From: Streptomyces sp. NBC_01463
GTDB lineage: Bacteria; Actinomycetota; Actinomycetes; Streptomycetales; Streptomycetaceae
Length of the DNA stretch: 64,000 nucleotides
Assembly: GCA_036227345.1 (NCBI GenBank)
Contig: CP109468.1
Span: 3,038,001 to 3,102,000 of the forward strand
Reading direction: 5' to 3'
A program made the position numbers and the translations under genes. Positions 41,889-48,913 of this stretch are shown here, in pieces. Below the pieces are notes generated by a model. That model made no database searches. It worked only from the letters and a program-made list of their open reading frames with translations, and was not told the origin of the DNA. Positions within the stretch are counted from its first letter, which is position 1; each line of letters begins with the position of its first letter.

Positions 41889-42667
41889 AACGCCACGCCT
41901 CCGTCGACCTGGAGGACCTGCCCCGTGATGTAGGACGCCTTGTCGGACAGCAGGAACCCGGTGAGGTCCGCGACCTCCTGGGCCGTTCCGAAGCGGCGGA
42001 GCGGCACCGCGGCCAGTGCGTCCTTGCGCGCCTTGGCGCTCAGTCCGTCCGTCATGTCCGTCTCGATGAAGCCCGGGGCCACGACGTTGACCCGGATGCC
42101 CTGCCGGGCGAGCTCCTTGGCGAGCGTACGGCTGAGGCTGTTCACGCCTCCCTTGGAGGCAGCGTAGTTGGCCTGGGTGGCGTGGCCGTAGACGCCGGCC
42201 ACCGAGGAGATGTTCACGATCGCGCCGGTCCGCCGCTTGAGCATGCCGAAGCCCACGGTCCGGCAGAAGTTGAAGGTGCCGGTGAGGTTGGTGTCGATGA
42301 CCGAGGTCCAGTCGGCGACGGGCATCATCACCAGGTGGTTGTCCTTGACGATCCCGGCCGAGTTCACCAGCCCGTACACCGGGCCGAGTTCCCCCTCCGC
42401 CCGCTTGACGAAGGTCTCGACCGCCTCGTGGTCCGTGACGTCGCACGGTTCGTGGAAGACGGCGGCCCCCTGCGCGCGCGCCAGGTCCGCGGTCTCCTCC
42501 GCGGCCGCGGACGCGGAGCGCCCGCAGAACGCGATGTCGTACCCCTGCGCGGCGAGGTGCACGGCGACGGCCCGGCCTATGCCGCGGCTGCCGCCGCTGA
42601 CCATGACCAGGCGCCGCTGCGCGTCGTCGGTACCGGCGGAGGGGGAAGCGGCGTGCGTGGCGGTCAT
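41885..42667 (-). CDS. fabG: 3-oxoacyl-ACP reductase, FabG-like
   Basis: A 260-residue classical SDR. VMVSGGSRGIGRAVAVHL is the TGxxxGIG cofactor site (NADPH-type, with Arg in CGRSASAA), NSAG is present, and the catalytic residues are Ser155 (NISSVAGVYG), Tyr168 and Lys172 (ANYAASKGG). It ends with GQVLQVDGGVAL, typical of FabG. It reduces beta-ketoacyl-ACP to beta-hydroxyacyl-ACP, so the polyketide made by KS/CLF is at least partly reduced. No dehydratase of the hot-dog type is present. It is coupled by ATGA to the UbiD gene upstream and by GTGA to the phosphopantetheinyl transferase downstream. Confidence 0.95.
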   Translation of the reverse strand: MTATHAASPSAGTDDAQRRLVMVSGGSRGIGRAVAVHLAAQGYDIAFCGRSASAAAEETADLARAQGAAVFHEPCDVTDHEAVETFVKRAEGELGPVYGLVNSAGIVKDNHLVMMPVADWTSVIDTNLTGTFNFCRTVGFGMLKRRTGAIVNISSVAGVYGHATQANYAASKGGVNSLSRTLAKELARQGIRVNVVAPGFIETDMTDGLSAKARKDALAAVPLRRFGTAQEVADLTGFLLSDKASYITGQVLQVDGGVAL

Positions 42668-44133
42668 CGGTTCTCCCAGATGGCGAGGGCACGGGCCTGG
42701 ATGTCGGCGGAGAAGTTGTCCTTGAAGGCGGTGCTGCGGGCGCGCTTGTCCTCGTCGGGGTGGAGGAGGCAGTCGTACGCGATCTTCGGTCCCCCGTCGA
42801 CGAGTTCGTCGCGGGAGTAGAAGACGTGCAGGGGCGTGACCTTCTGGTGCTCGATGAGGAGCTGGCCCCGGGTGGGGTGGCTGCGGGTGTGGAACGCCCA
42901 CATCACGTCGCGCAGGTCGGTGGGGTCGATGTCGTCGTCCAGGACCATGATCCGGGTGACCCAGTAGCCGACCTTGGGACGCAGTGCCACCTGGGCGACG
43001 GCCTGGGTGAGCATGCGGGTGCTGGTGAAGGCGGAACGTTCGCGCCAGTCCCGCGGGACGGTCACGGCCAGCAGGTTGATGGCGGTCTCGGGCACGATCC
43101 AGGCCGCGGTGACGGGGATCCCTGCCGCGCGCAGCTGGTACAGGGCCTCGGCCGAGTAGGTGACGCCGACCGCGGTGTGGTCCTCCTCGACCGGCTTCCC
43201 GGCCGAGACGACGGGCAGGATCGGGTCGTCGCGGTGGGTGATGGCGCTGATGTGGAAGACGGGCCAGGGGTTGGCCCGTCCGGTGAGGTAGCCGGCGTAC
43301 TCCCCCATCGGGCCCTCCGGCGCCGTCTCGTCGAGGGAGACGTGGCCCTCGATGACGATCTCGGCGGTGGCCGGCACCTCCAGGTCCACGGTCCTGCAGC
43401 GCACGAGTTCCAGCGGCTCACCGAAGTGGGCGCCCAGGTAACCGGATTCGTCGGTCCCGGACGGCAGTCCCATGCCGCAGGCGAAGGGCACGGCCGGTTC
43501 GGCGCCCTGGACCAGGGCGAACGGCATGGGCTCGCCGCGTTCGCGCCACATCGCGAAGATCTTCCCGACGTCCTGGAGCGGCCGGACCATGCCCGCCATG
43601 CGACGGCCGTCGATCATCATGACGCGGGCGATGGACCAGTTGGTCCAGCTGCCGTCGGGGGTCCGCACGACGATGGCGCCCCAGGTGTTGATGTAGCGGC
43701 CGCCGTCACCGTCGTGGATGAGGGGGACGGGAAAGGAGTCCAGGGTCGCGTCGTCGCCGAGGAGAACGTTCTCCTGGCACGGGCCCGAGTCGACGACGAC
43801 CGGCGCGACGGGCTCGCGGCCGCGCGCGGCCGTCAGCTCCCCGACGATCTCCAGGGGGTGCGCGTCCGCGGCCAGGCCGAGGGAGAGGGCGACCCGGGCC
43901 CAGCGCGATCCGGGCACGGAGCTGAGCGCGCCGGGTGCCCCGAGGACCCGGAAGCCCGGCGCGTACCCCTTGACCGAGGTGAACAGCGGGGCCTGGTCGC
44001 GGTTCTCGGCGCTGCGGCGGATGACCGCACCGATCTCCAGGTGGGTGTCCGCCGGCGTGTGCAGTTCCCGTACGTCGCCCAGTTCGCGGAGCGCGTCGAG
44101 GTAGTCGCGCAGGCTGGTCAGATGTTTCGTCAT
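42664..44133 (-). CDS. UbiD-family prenylated-FMN decarboxylase
   Basis: A 489-residue UbiD-like decarboxylase. UbiD enzymes use prenylated FMN to remove CO2 from unsaturated or aromatic acids by cycloaddition. The sequence shows NTWGAIVVRTPDGSWTNWSIAR (Arg170 the probable prFMN/substrate Arg), MGLPSGTDESGYLGAHFGEP, and EGHVSLDETAPEGPMGEYAG, where Glu269 and Glu273 probably complete the E-R-E triad; HTRSHPTRGQ lies near the end. The partner UbiX that makes the cofactor is ten bases upstream. The ATG follows GAGG. In a polyketide cluster it likely creates an alkene or removes a carboxylate from an enoic acid, as UbiD-like TtnD does in tautomycetin (comparison from memory). The substrate is unknown. 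Confidence 0.93.
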   Translation of the reverse strand: MTKHLTSLRDYLDALRELGDVRELHTPADTHLEIGAVIRRSAENRDQAPLFTSVKGYAPGFRVLGAPGALSSVPGSRWARVALSLGLAADAHPLEIVGELTAARGREPVAPVVVDSGPCQENVLLGDDATLDSFPVPLIHDGDGGRYINTWGAIVVRTPDGSWTNWSIARVMMIDGRRMAGMVRPLQDVGKIFAMWRERGEPMPFALVQGAEPAVPFACGMGLPSGTDESGYLGAHFGEPLELVRCRTVDLEVPATAEIVIEGHVSLDETAPEGPMGEYAGYLTGRANPWPVFHISAITHRDDPILPVVSAGKPVEEDHTAVGVTYSAEALYQLRAAGIPVTAAWIVPETAINLLAVTVPRDWRERSAFTSTRMLTQAVAQVALRPKVGYWVTRIMVLDDDIDPTDLRDVMWAFHTRSHPTRGQLLIEHQKVTPLHVFYSRDELVDGGPKIAYDCLLHPDEDKRARSTAFKDNFSADIQARALAIWENR

Positions 44134-44143
44134 ATACGTGTCC

Positions 44144-44812
44144 TCAGGCGTGGATCGCGCTCTTGTCGAGCTGTCGTGTCGTGACGGCGGCGGTGCCGTC
44201 CGCGGTCGTCGCGCCGGCCGGCGGTGCGGCCTCACCCCAGCGCGGGAAGGCCCCGGTGTCGATGCCGAACAGGTCGAGCACCCGGCCGACGGACTGGTCG
44301 ATCACGTCCTGGAGGCCGGCGGGACGCGTGTAGAAGGCCGGGACGGGAGGTGCGACGATGCCGCCGTTCTCCGTCACCGTCGTCATGTTGCGCAGATGCG
44401 TGAGCGTCAGCGGCGTCTCGCGCACCATGAGCACCAGCCGGTTGCGCTCCTTGAGCGTCACGTCGGCGGCGCGGGCGAGCAGGGTGTCGCAGGTGCCGAC
44501 GGCGATCTGCGCGAGCGACTTCATCGAGCAGGGGGCGACGATCATGCCGCGGGTGCGGAACGAACCGCTGGCGACGGGTGCGCCCACGTCCTCGGGCGAG
44601 TAGTGGAAGTCCGCCAGTTCCTGCACCTGGGCGACGGTCAGATCGCTCTCGTACGCGAGTGTCAGCCGCGCCGACCGCGACATCACCAGGTGGGTCTCGA
44701 TGCCCGCCGCCCCGAGGGCCTGCAGGGCGCGGATGCCGTAGGCGATGCCGGTGGCGCCACTGATACCGACCACCATCCGGTTCGCCGCACGGGGGTGCGC
44801 GGGGTGATTCAT
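44144..44812 (-). CDS. UbiX-family flavin prenyltransferase
   Basis: A 222-residue flavoprotein that joins dimethylallyl phosphate to FMN to give prenylated FMN for UbiD. The N-terminal flavin site is VVGISGATGIAYGIRALQAL; VMSRSARLTLAYESD and the family signature RGMIVAPCSMKSLAQIAVGT follow, then RNRLVLMVRETPLTLTHLRN and the PPVPAFYTRP loop. A 12-residue N-terminal and about 30-residue C-terminal extension flank the core. The ATG follows AGAGGAC. It lies 62 bp after the KSIII gene, so they share a transcript. The tight pairing with UbiD shows that this cluster makes its own cofactor and does not depend on a distant ubiX. Confidence 0.95.
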   Translation of the reverse strand: MNHPAHPRAANRMVVGISGATGIAYGIRALQALGAAGIETHLVMSRSARLTLAYESDLTVAQVQELADFHYSPEDVGAPVASGSFRTRGMIVAPCSMKSLAQIAVGTCDTLLARAADVTLKERNRLVLMVRETPLTLTHLRNMTTVTENGGIVAPPVPAFYTRPAGLQDVIDQSVGRVLDLFGIDTGAFPRWGEAAPPAGATTADGTAAVTTRQLDKSAIHA

Positions 44813-44874
44813 GTACGTCCTCTCCTTCCCGCGAGAGCGGCTCACGGGGTTTTCCTGCATGGGCGGGTCCGGGG

Positions 44875-45912
44875 CTATTCCTCGGGGGCCTGGACGACCG
44901 CGGTGGACCAGGTGAAGCCCCCGCCCGCGCCCGCGACCACGGCGAACTCGCCGGGCATGAGCATCCGGTGGGTGACGATGTCGGCCATGTTCGCGAGCAT
45001 GTCGCCCGCGCCCAGGTGCCCCGTCCTGCCCCCCAGCAGCACGGTCTCCGCCTTGAGCAGGCCCGCCACGGAGCCGTACATCACGTCGACCAGCCGGGGC
45101 CCCATGCGGGGCATCGTGAACAGCCGGATGCGCGGGTCGTCCCCCTCCAGGCCCGCTTCCTCCAGGGCCTGGAGCAGGGAGGCGCGGACATGGACGCGCG
45201 CGGCCTCCGGAAAGGCCTCCTTGCCCACCGCCTCGTAGAAGTCCTTCCGCTCGGCGTTCGTCTCCCAGGTCTTCCGGTCCTGCATCGGTACCTGGGTGAA
45301 GGGACGGTTGCCGCGCTCCATCCCCTCCAGGCGGCTGGCCGTCGAGTGGGTCAGGGACAGCAGTCTCAGATCGTCCCGGCCGCCGTCGCGCCGGTGCAGC
45401 AGGGCGGCGGTCGCGCCGTCGCCGTATCCGATGTCGGAGTGCATGCTCCAGCGGTCCCACTCGGGGGCGTAGTACCGCTCCGCGGTGGTGACCAGCGCGC
45501 CGGTCAGCGCGGGGTCGCCGACGAGCTGGGTGGCGGCGAGGAGGAGTCCGGTGGCGCCGCCGGTGCACAGCGCCTCGATCCCGAAGGGGAGCGCCGTGGA
45601 GGGCAGGCCCAGCTCGCTCGCTATGTAGTGCGCGTACGACCACTTCTCGTGGCCCTGGTGGAAGACCCGCGCATGGGCGAGGAAGCCGACCCTCTCCGGA
45701 TCCCAGCCCGCCCGGGCCAGGGCCCTGCGGCCGGCCCGCACGGCCATCTCGGGTGCCGCCAGCTCCGCGGTCACGGGCAGTTCCGTGACGCCCAGCTGCC
45801 TCCCGCGCTCCTCGGTCAGACGGCCCGCGGCCACCTGTGCCCCCGTGGTCTCGGTGGTGCCGGGCAGCCAGGTGGTGACCGCCTTCACTCCCAGTCCGCC
45901 CTCGAACCTCAT
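44875..45912 (-). CDS. Ketoacyl-ACP synthase III family protein (CerJ/DpsC-like), copy 1
   Basis: A 345-residue thiolase-fold protein of the KSIII acyltransferase-like class. Cys116 stands in FGIEALCTGGATGLLL as in FabH. Where FabH has His-Gln-Ala-Asn, this protein has FTMPRMGPRLVD, and the later Asn block is GGRTGHLGAGDMLANMADI. That His/Asp arrangement is characteristic of CerJ- and DpsC-like enzymes, which start chains from unusual acyl-CoAs or move an acyl group to a hydroxyl rather than condensing with malonyl-ACP (family knowledge). The substrate cannot be read. It is the first gene of the UbiX-UbiD-FabG-PPT operon. Its upstream region carries GGTCTGTC and TGTATCC elements also seen before the second copy. 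Confidence 0.88.
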   Translation of the reverse strand: MRFEGGLGVKAVTTWLPGTTETTGAQVAAGRLTEERGRQLGVTELPVTAELAAPEMAVRAGRRALARAGWDPERVGFLAHARVFHQGHEKWSYAHYIASELGLPSTALPFGIEALCTGGATGLLLAATQLVGDPALTGALVTTAERYYAPEWDRWSMHSDIGYGDGATAALLHRRDGGRDDLRLLSLTHSTASRLEGMERGNRPFTQVPMQDRKTWETNAERKDFYEAVGKEAFPEAARVHVRASLLQALEEAGLEGDDPRIRLFTMPRMGPRLVDVMYGSVAGLLKAETVLLGGRTGHLGAGDMLANMADIVTHRMLMPGEFAVVAGAGGGFTWSTAVVQAPEE

Positions 45913-46022
45913 GTCCTGATCTCCTTCTTCCGCCGCACGCTGACAGACCTACAGAGCCGCGTGCCGGCGTGGTGGATACAGGAGGCCGGGAGGCATTCGG
46001 CAGGTGCTGCGGGCAGAAGGAA

Positions 46023-46062
46023 GCCGCCCGGACCCGGACGGGGGTTCCGGGATCCGGGCGGC
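46023..46062. terminator. Hairpin terminator between the MFS and KSIII genes
   Basis: Inverted repeat GCCGCCCGGA / TCCGGGCGGC with a 20-base loop that folds further, 12 bases after the MFS stop (minus strand). It separates the exporter transcript from the KSIII-UbiX-UbiD operon. Confidence 0.75.
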
Positions 46063-46074
46063 GGTCGTGGGGTG

Positions 46075-47523
46075 TTACGCGGCGGCGTCCGCCGGGCCGG
46101 TGCGCCTGGTCAGGGTGAGCCCGACGAGCAGGGCGAGGATGCCGATGCCGGCCGCGATGAACCATGCGTGCCGGAAGGCGTCCACGGTGGCGGATCCCGC
46201 GCCGGGGGTGCCGAGCACGGCGATGAACACCGAGATGCCGATGACCAGCCCGACCTGCCGGACCATCATGTTGACGGCGGAACCGGTGGCGAAGGACGCG
46301 GGCGGCAGGTCCTTGGTGACCAGGCCGACCAGGGCGGTCGTGCCGAGGATGGTGCCGACCGGGGTCAGCAGGGCTCCGGGCAGCAGCATCGTGACGTAGT
46401 CGGGTTCGCTCTGTGCGGCGATACCCCACCACAGGACGCCCGCGGCGAGCAGGGCGCAGCCGATGACCACGACCGTGGCGGCCCCGAACCTCTTCACCAG
46501 CCGGCCCGTGGACATGGCCATCACCGGCATCAGGAAGGTGCCGGGTGCGAGCGCGAGCCCGGTCTCCAGCGCGGAGTACCCCCAGACGTTCTGGCACCAC
46601 AGCATGAACGAGAACAGCATCGCGCCGAAGCAGGAGTTGAACACGAGCGCCGTGAGGTTGGCCAGGCTGAAGGACCGGACGCGCAGGAGCGAGAAGGCGA
46701 CCACGGGGTTGGGGTGCCGGGCGGAGCGCCGGAAGAACTCGGCCAGGCAGACGACCGTCAGGGCGAAGCTGCCGAGCACCCGCGCGGAGCCCCAGCCCCA
46801 TTCGGGCGCCTTGATCAGCGCCAGGGAGGCGGCGCCGACCGCGAGGACGATCAGGAGCGATCCGAGCAGGTCGGGCAGCGGCCCGCGCTCGGACTGCGTG
46901 GCGGTGGGCAGCACACGGCGTCCGACCAGGAGCGCGACGATGCCGAACGGCAGGTTGATGAGGAAGATCCAGCGCCAGTCGAGATTGACGAGCGCGCCGC
47001 CGACGATGGGGGCGAGCGCCGCGGCGACGCCGCCGACCGCCGTCCAGGCCCGTACGGCGCCGCCGCGCCGCTCCGCGGGATAGGTGGCGAGCAGCAGGCC
47101 GAGCGAGGTGGGGACCATCGCCGCCGCTCCCACGGCCTGCAGCACCCGGGCCGCGACCAGCATGGGCACGCCCTGGGATGCCGCGCACGCCGCCGAGGCG
47201 AGGGTGAACAGTCCCAGGCCGAGGAGGAAGCCACCCTTTCGGCTGGAACGGTCCGAGAGCCGTCCGGCCGGGACGAGGGCTGCGGCGAACACGATCGAGT
47301 AGGCGTTCAGCGTCCAGGAGAGGCCGGCCGCCGTGCTGCCGCTGAAGTCGGCCTCCAGGGCGGGGAACGCGACGTTGACGATCATCATGTCGAGGCTCGA
47401 CATGACGAACCCCGCGCACACCACGAGAAAGACCAGTTTGCGGCGCCGCACGTCCGCCGCGGACTCCGGTGGCGGTGCCGCCACGCTCTCGGCGGGGACC
47501 GCGTCCCCTGCGGTCTGAGTCAT
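46075..47523 (-). CDS. MFS exporter, DHA2 (14-TM) drug:H+ antiporter type
   Basis: A 482-residue integral membrane protein with about 14 hydrophobic helices, beginning KLVFLVVCAGFVMSSLDMMI (helix 1, with the Asp of DHA2 pumps). Motif A is GRLSDRSSRKGGFLLG, and the RVLQAVGAAAMVPTSLGLLL segment matches motif C surroundings. A cytoplasmic Ala/Pro tail precedes helix 1. It probably pumps out the cluster product for self-protection. It is divergent from a TetR gene, and a TetR-type operator lies within its promoter between -35 and -10. It ends at its own terminator, so it is a single-gene transcript induced when the repressor releases DNA. Confidence 0.92.
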   Translation of the reverse strand: MTQTAGDAVPAESVAAPPPESAADVRRRKLVFLVVCAGFVMSSLDMMIVNVAFPALEADFSGSTAAGLSWTLNAYSIVFAAALVPAGRLSDRSSRKGGFLLGLGLFTLASAACAASQGVPMLVAARVLQAVGAAAMVPTSLGLLLATYPAERRGGAVRAWTAVGGVAAALAPIVGGALVNLDWRWIFLINLPFGIVALLVGRRVLPTATQSERGPLPDLLGSLLIVLAVGAASLALIKAPEWGWGSARVLGSFALTVVCLAEFFRRSARHPNPVVAFSLLRVRSFSLANLTALVFNSCFGAMLFSFMLWCQNVWGYSALETGLALAPGTFLMPVMAMSTGRLVKRFGAATVVVIGCALLAAGVLWWGIAAQSEPDYVTMLLPGALLTPVGTILGTTALVGLVTKDLPPASFATGSAVNMMVRQVGLVIGISVFIAVLGTPGAGSATVDAFRHAWFIAAGIGILALLVGLTLTRRTGPADAAA

Positions 47524-47559
47524 GTCTTCCCTCTCCCTCGCTCGGCTGGCAACGCCATC

Positions 47560-47588
47560 AAGGTAGCAGTGACTAACTACTCAGTCAA
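47560..47588 (-). promoter_or_regulatory. MFS promoter with overlapping TetR operator
   Basis: On the minus strand: -35 TTGACT (47588-47583), 17-base spacer, -10 TACCTT (47565-47560). The palindrome TGACTAACTACTCAGTCA (47570-47587) fills the spacer and -35; its halves match at seven of nine positions. A repressor bound there would block polymerase. Confidence 0.82.
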
Positions 47589-47646
47589 CGAGATCGGCGG
47601 CCCGCTGCCGATCGCCCCGGCCCCGTCGCGTGGTTTCATGTGAACC

Positions 47647-48195
47647 ATGGACCGAATGACGGGCGAAGAGCGCCGCAAGCAGATTCTGCAAATTGCTTCC
47701 GAAGAGTTCTCCCGCGGGGGCTATTACGGCACCTCGGTGGAGACGATCGCCCGCAAAGCAGACATCAGCCAGCCCTACGTGTTTCGAATCTTCGGCACCA
47801 AGAAGGGTCTCTTCATCTTTGTCGTGGAAGATTCCTTCGACCGGATCGTCGCCTCCTTCAATGAGGCGGCAGAAGGCCTTGAAGGGGTCGAAGCCCTCGT
47901 GGCCATGGGCGACCGATATCGCTCACTCGTGCGCGACCGGATATTCCTCCTGATTCAGCTCCACGGCTTCGCCGCCTCCGACGACCCGAAGATCCGAAGC
48001 GCCGTGCAAACGGGATTCGGGCGCATGTGGAATACGATTCAGGAGAATTCCGGAGCCGATGACGTCACGGTGAAACGGTTTCTGGCTCTGGGCATGATGC
48101 TGAACGATATGGCTGCCATGGATCTATGGAACCTGGACGAACCGTGGGCCAAGGCCTGCGTGGCGTCCCTCCCCGTGGAGAGCTGGTCCGGCTGA
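47647..48195 (+). CDS. TetR-family repressor
   Basis: A 182-residue TetR-type regulator. The N-terminal helix-turn-helix is EEFSRGGYYGTSVETIARKA followed by ISQPYVFRIFGTKKGLF; the C-terminal ligand-binding part is helical with a hydrophobic core (LILQLHGFAASDDPKIRSAV-like). It is divergent from the DHA2 exporter across 123 bp that contain the operator, so it very likely represses the exporter and itself, and an intermediate or the end product should release it. Codon usage is less GC-extreme than that of neighbouring genes (for example ATTCTGCAAATTGCTTCC in the first codons). The ATG at 47647 has a weak ribosome site; ATG 47656 is an alternative. Confidence 0.93.
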   Translation: MDRMTGEERRKQILQIASEEFSRGGYYGTSVETIARKADISQPYVFRIFGTKKGLFIFVVEDSFDRIVASFNEAAEGLEGVEALVAMGDRYRSLVRDRIFLLIQLHGFAASDDPKIRSAVQTGFGRMWNTIQENSGADDVTVKRFLALGMMLNDMAAMDLWNLDEPWAKACVASLPVESWSG

Positions 48196-48240
48196 CGTGA
48201 CCGACGGGCTGCCGCCCGTACCCCGGAGGGCCGGTCCCGC

Positions 48241-48268
48241 GGGACGGGAGGGCGGCCCCTCCCGTCCC
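48241..48268. terminator. Hairpin terminator between TetR and SnoaL genes
   Basis: Perfect 12-bp arms GGGACGGGAGGG / CCCTCCCGTCCC with a CGGC loop, between two convergent genes; should terminate both. Confidence 0.82.
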
Positions 48269-48280
48269 GTCCCCGCCGGG

Positions 48281-48712
48281 TCAGGCGGCGGACCGCGGCC
48301 TCTCGCCCGTCTCCGCTCCCTGCGTCCACGCCTCGACGATCAGACCGTCGACGATGCGCAGGATGTCCACGCCGACCCAGGTGATCCGCTTGCCGGGCAC
48401 GTCCGACGGCCAGCCGGTCCGGCCCAGGCAGGTCGCGGTGCCGAACCAGCGGCAGACCGCGAGCTCACCGTCGGCCACCGGCCCGAAGTCCGTCTCGTAC
48501 CGCAGGCCATCGAACTTCCCCGTGAAGCCGCTCACCCAGTCCGCCATCGAGGCGGCGTCCCGGATCGTGGCCGGATCGATCGTCGCCCCCGCCGTCGGCA
48601 GGTGAAGCCGGTACTCGGCACCGATGATCTTGTGTGCGGCCTGTGGGTCCTCGTTCCACATCTCCAGCCAGCCGTCCCACACCTCGGCCGCCGTACGTGT
48701 GCTCGCCACCAT
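48281..48712 (-). CDS. SnoaL/NTF2-like protein (copy 2)
   Basis: A 143-residue NTF2-fold protein related to the one at 33598-34059. Shared blocks are WDGWLEMWNEDPQAAHKII, RLHLPTAGATIDPATIRD, FGPVADGELAVCRWFGT and WVGVDILRIVDGLIVEAWTQ. One of the two may act as a cyclase or dehydratase of the polyketide, which would explain the lack of a hot-dog dehydratase (inference). The ATG at 48712 follows AGAGGG. It is divergent from the second KSIII gene, with a palindrome between the two. It is the shorter copy, lacking the proline-rich tail of copy 1. Confidence 0.85.
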   Translation of the reverse strand: MVASTRTAAEVWDGWLEMWNEDPQAAHKIIGAEYRLHLPTAGATIDPATIRDAASMADWVSGFTGKFDGLRYETDFGPVADGELAVCRWFGTATCLGRTGWPSDVPGKRITWVGVDILRIVDGLIVEAWTQGAETGERPRSAA

Positions 48713-48803
48713 GAATCCGTCCCTCTCGCTCGCCGGGTACCGCTCCTGCGGGCCCGCACGCGGCGGAGCCCATGGACACAGAGCGCCCGGACCCCGTGTC
48801 ACG

Positions 48804-48823
48804 TACACCTGGGCCCGGGTGTA
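48804..48823. promoter_or_regulatory. 20-bp palindrome between SnoaL 2 and KSIII 2
   Basis: TACACCTGGGCCCGGGTGTA, symmetric except for one pair, in the 201-bp divergent region. It is a likely dimeric-regulator operator that could control both genes; which regulator binds is unknown. A TGTATCC element overlaps its right end. Confidence 0.55.
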
Positions 48824-48913
48824 TCCGCGGCCCCGCCCCGCCGGTCTGTCGGACTGCGACGGCCCGTCCGGGGCCGCGCCCCAATGGGCGGAGCCCAGAA
48901 CGGGGGAACCTGT

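Noticed and set aside
44144..47419. A 1091-codon frame extending UbiX upstream through the KSIII and MFS genes
   Set aside because: It merges real genes read in another frame; UbiX has its own ATG at 44812 with a ribosome site.
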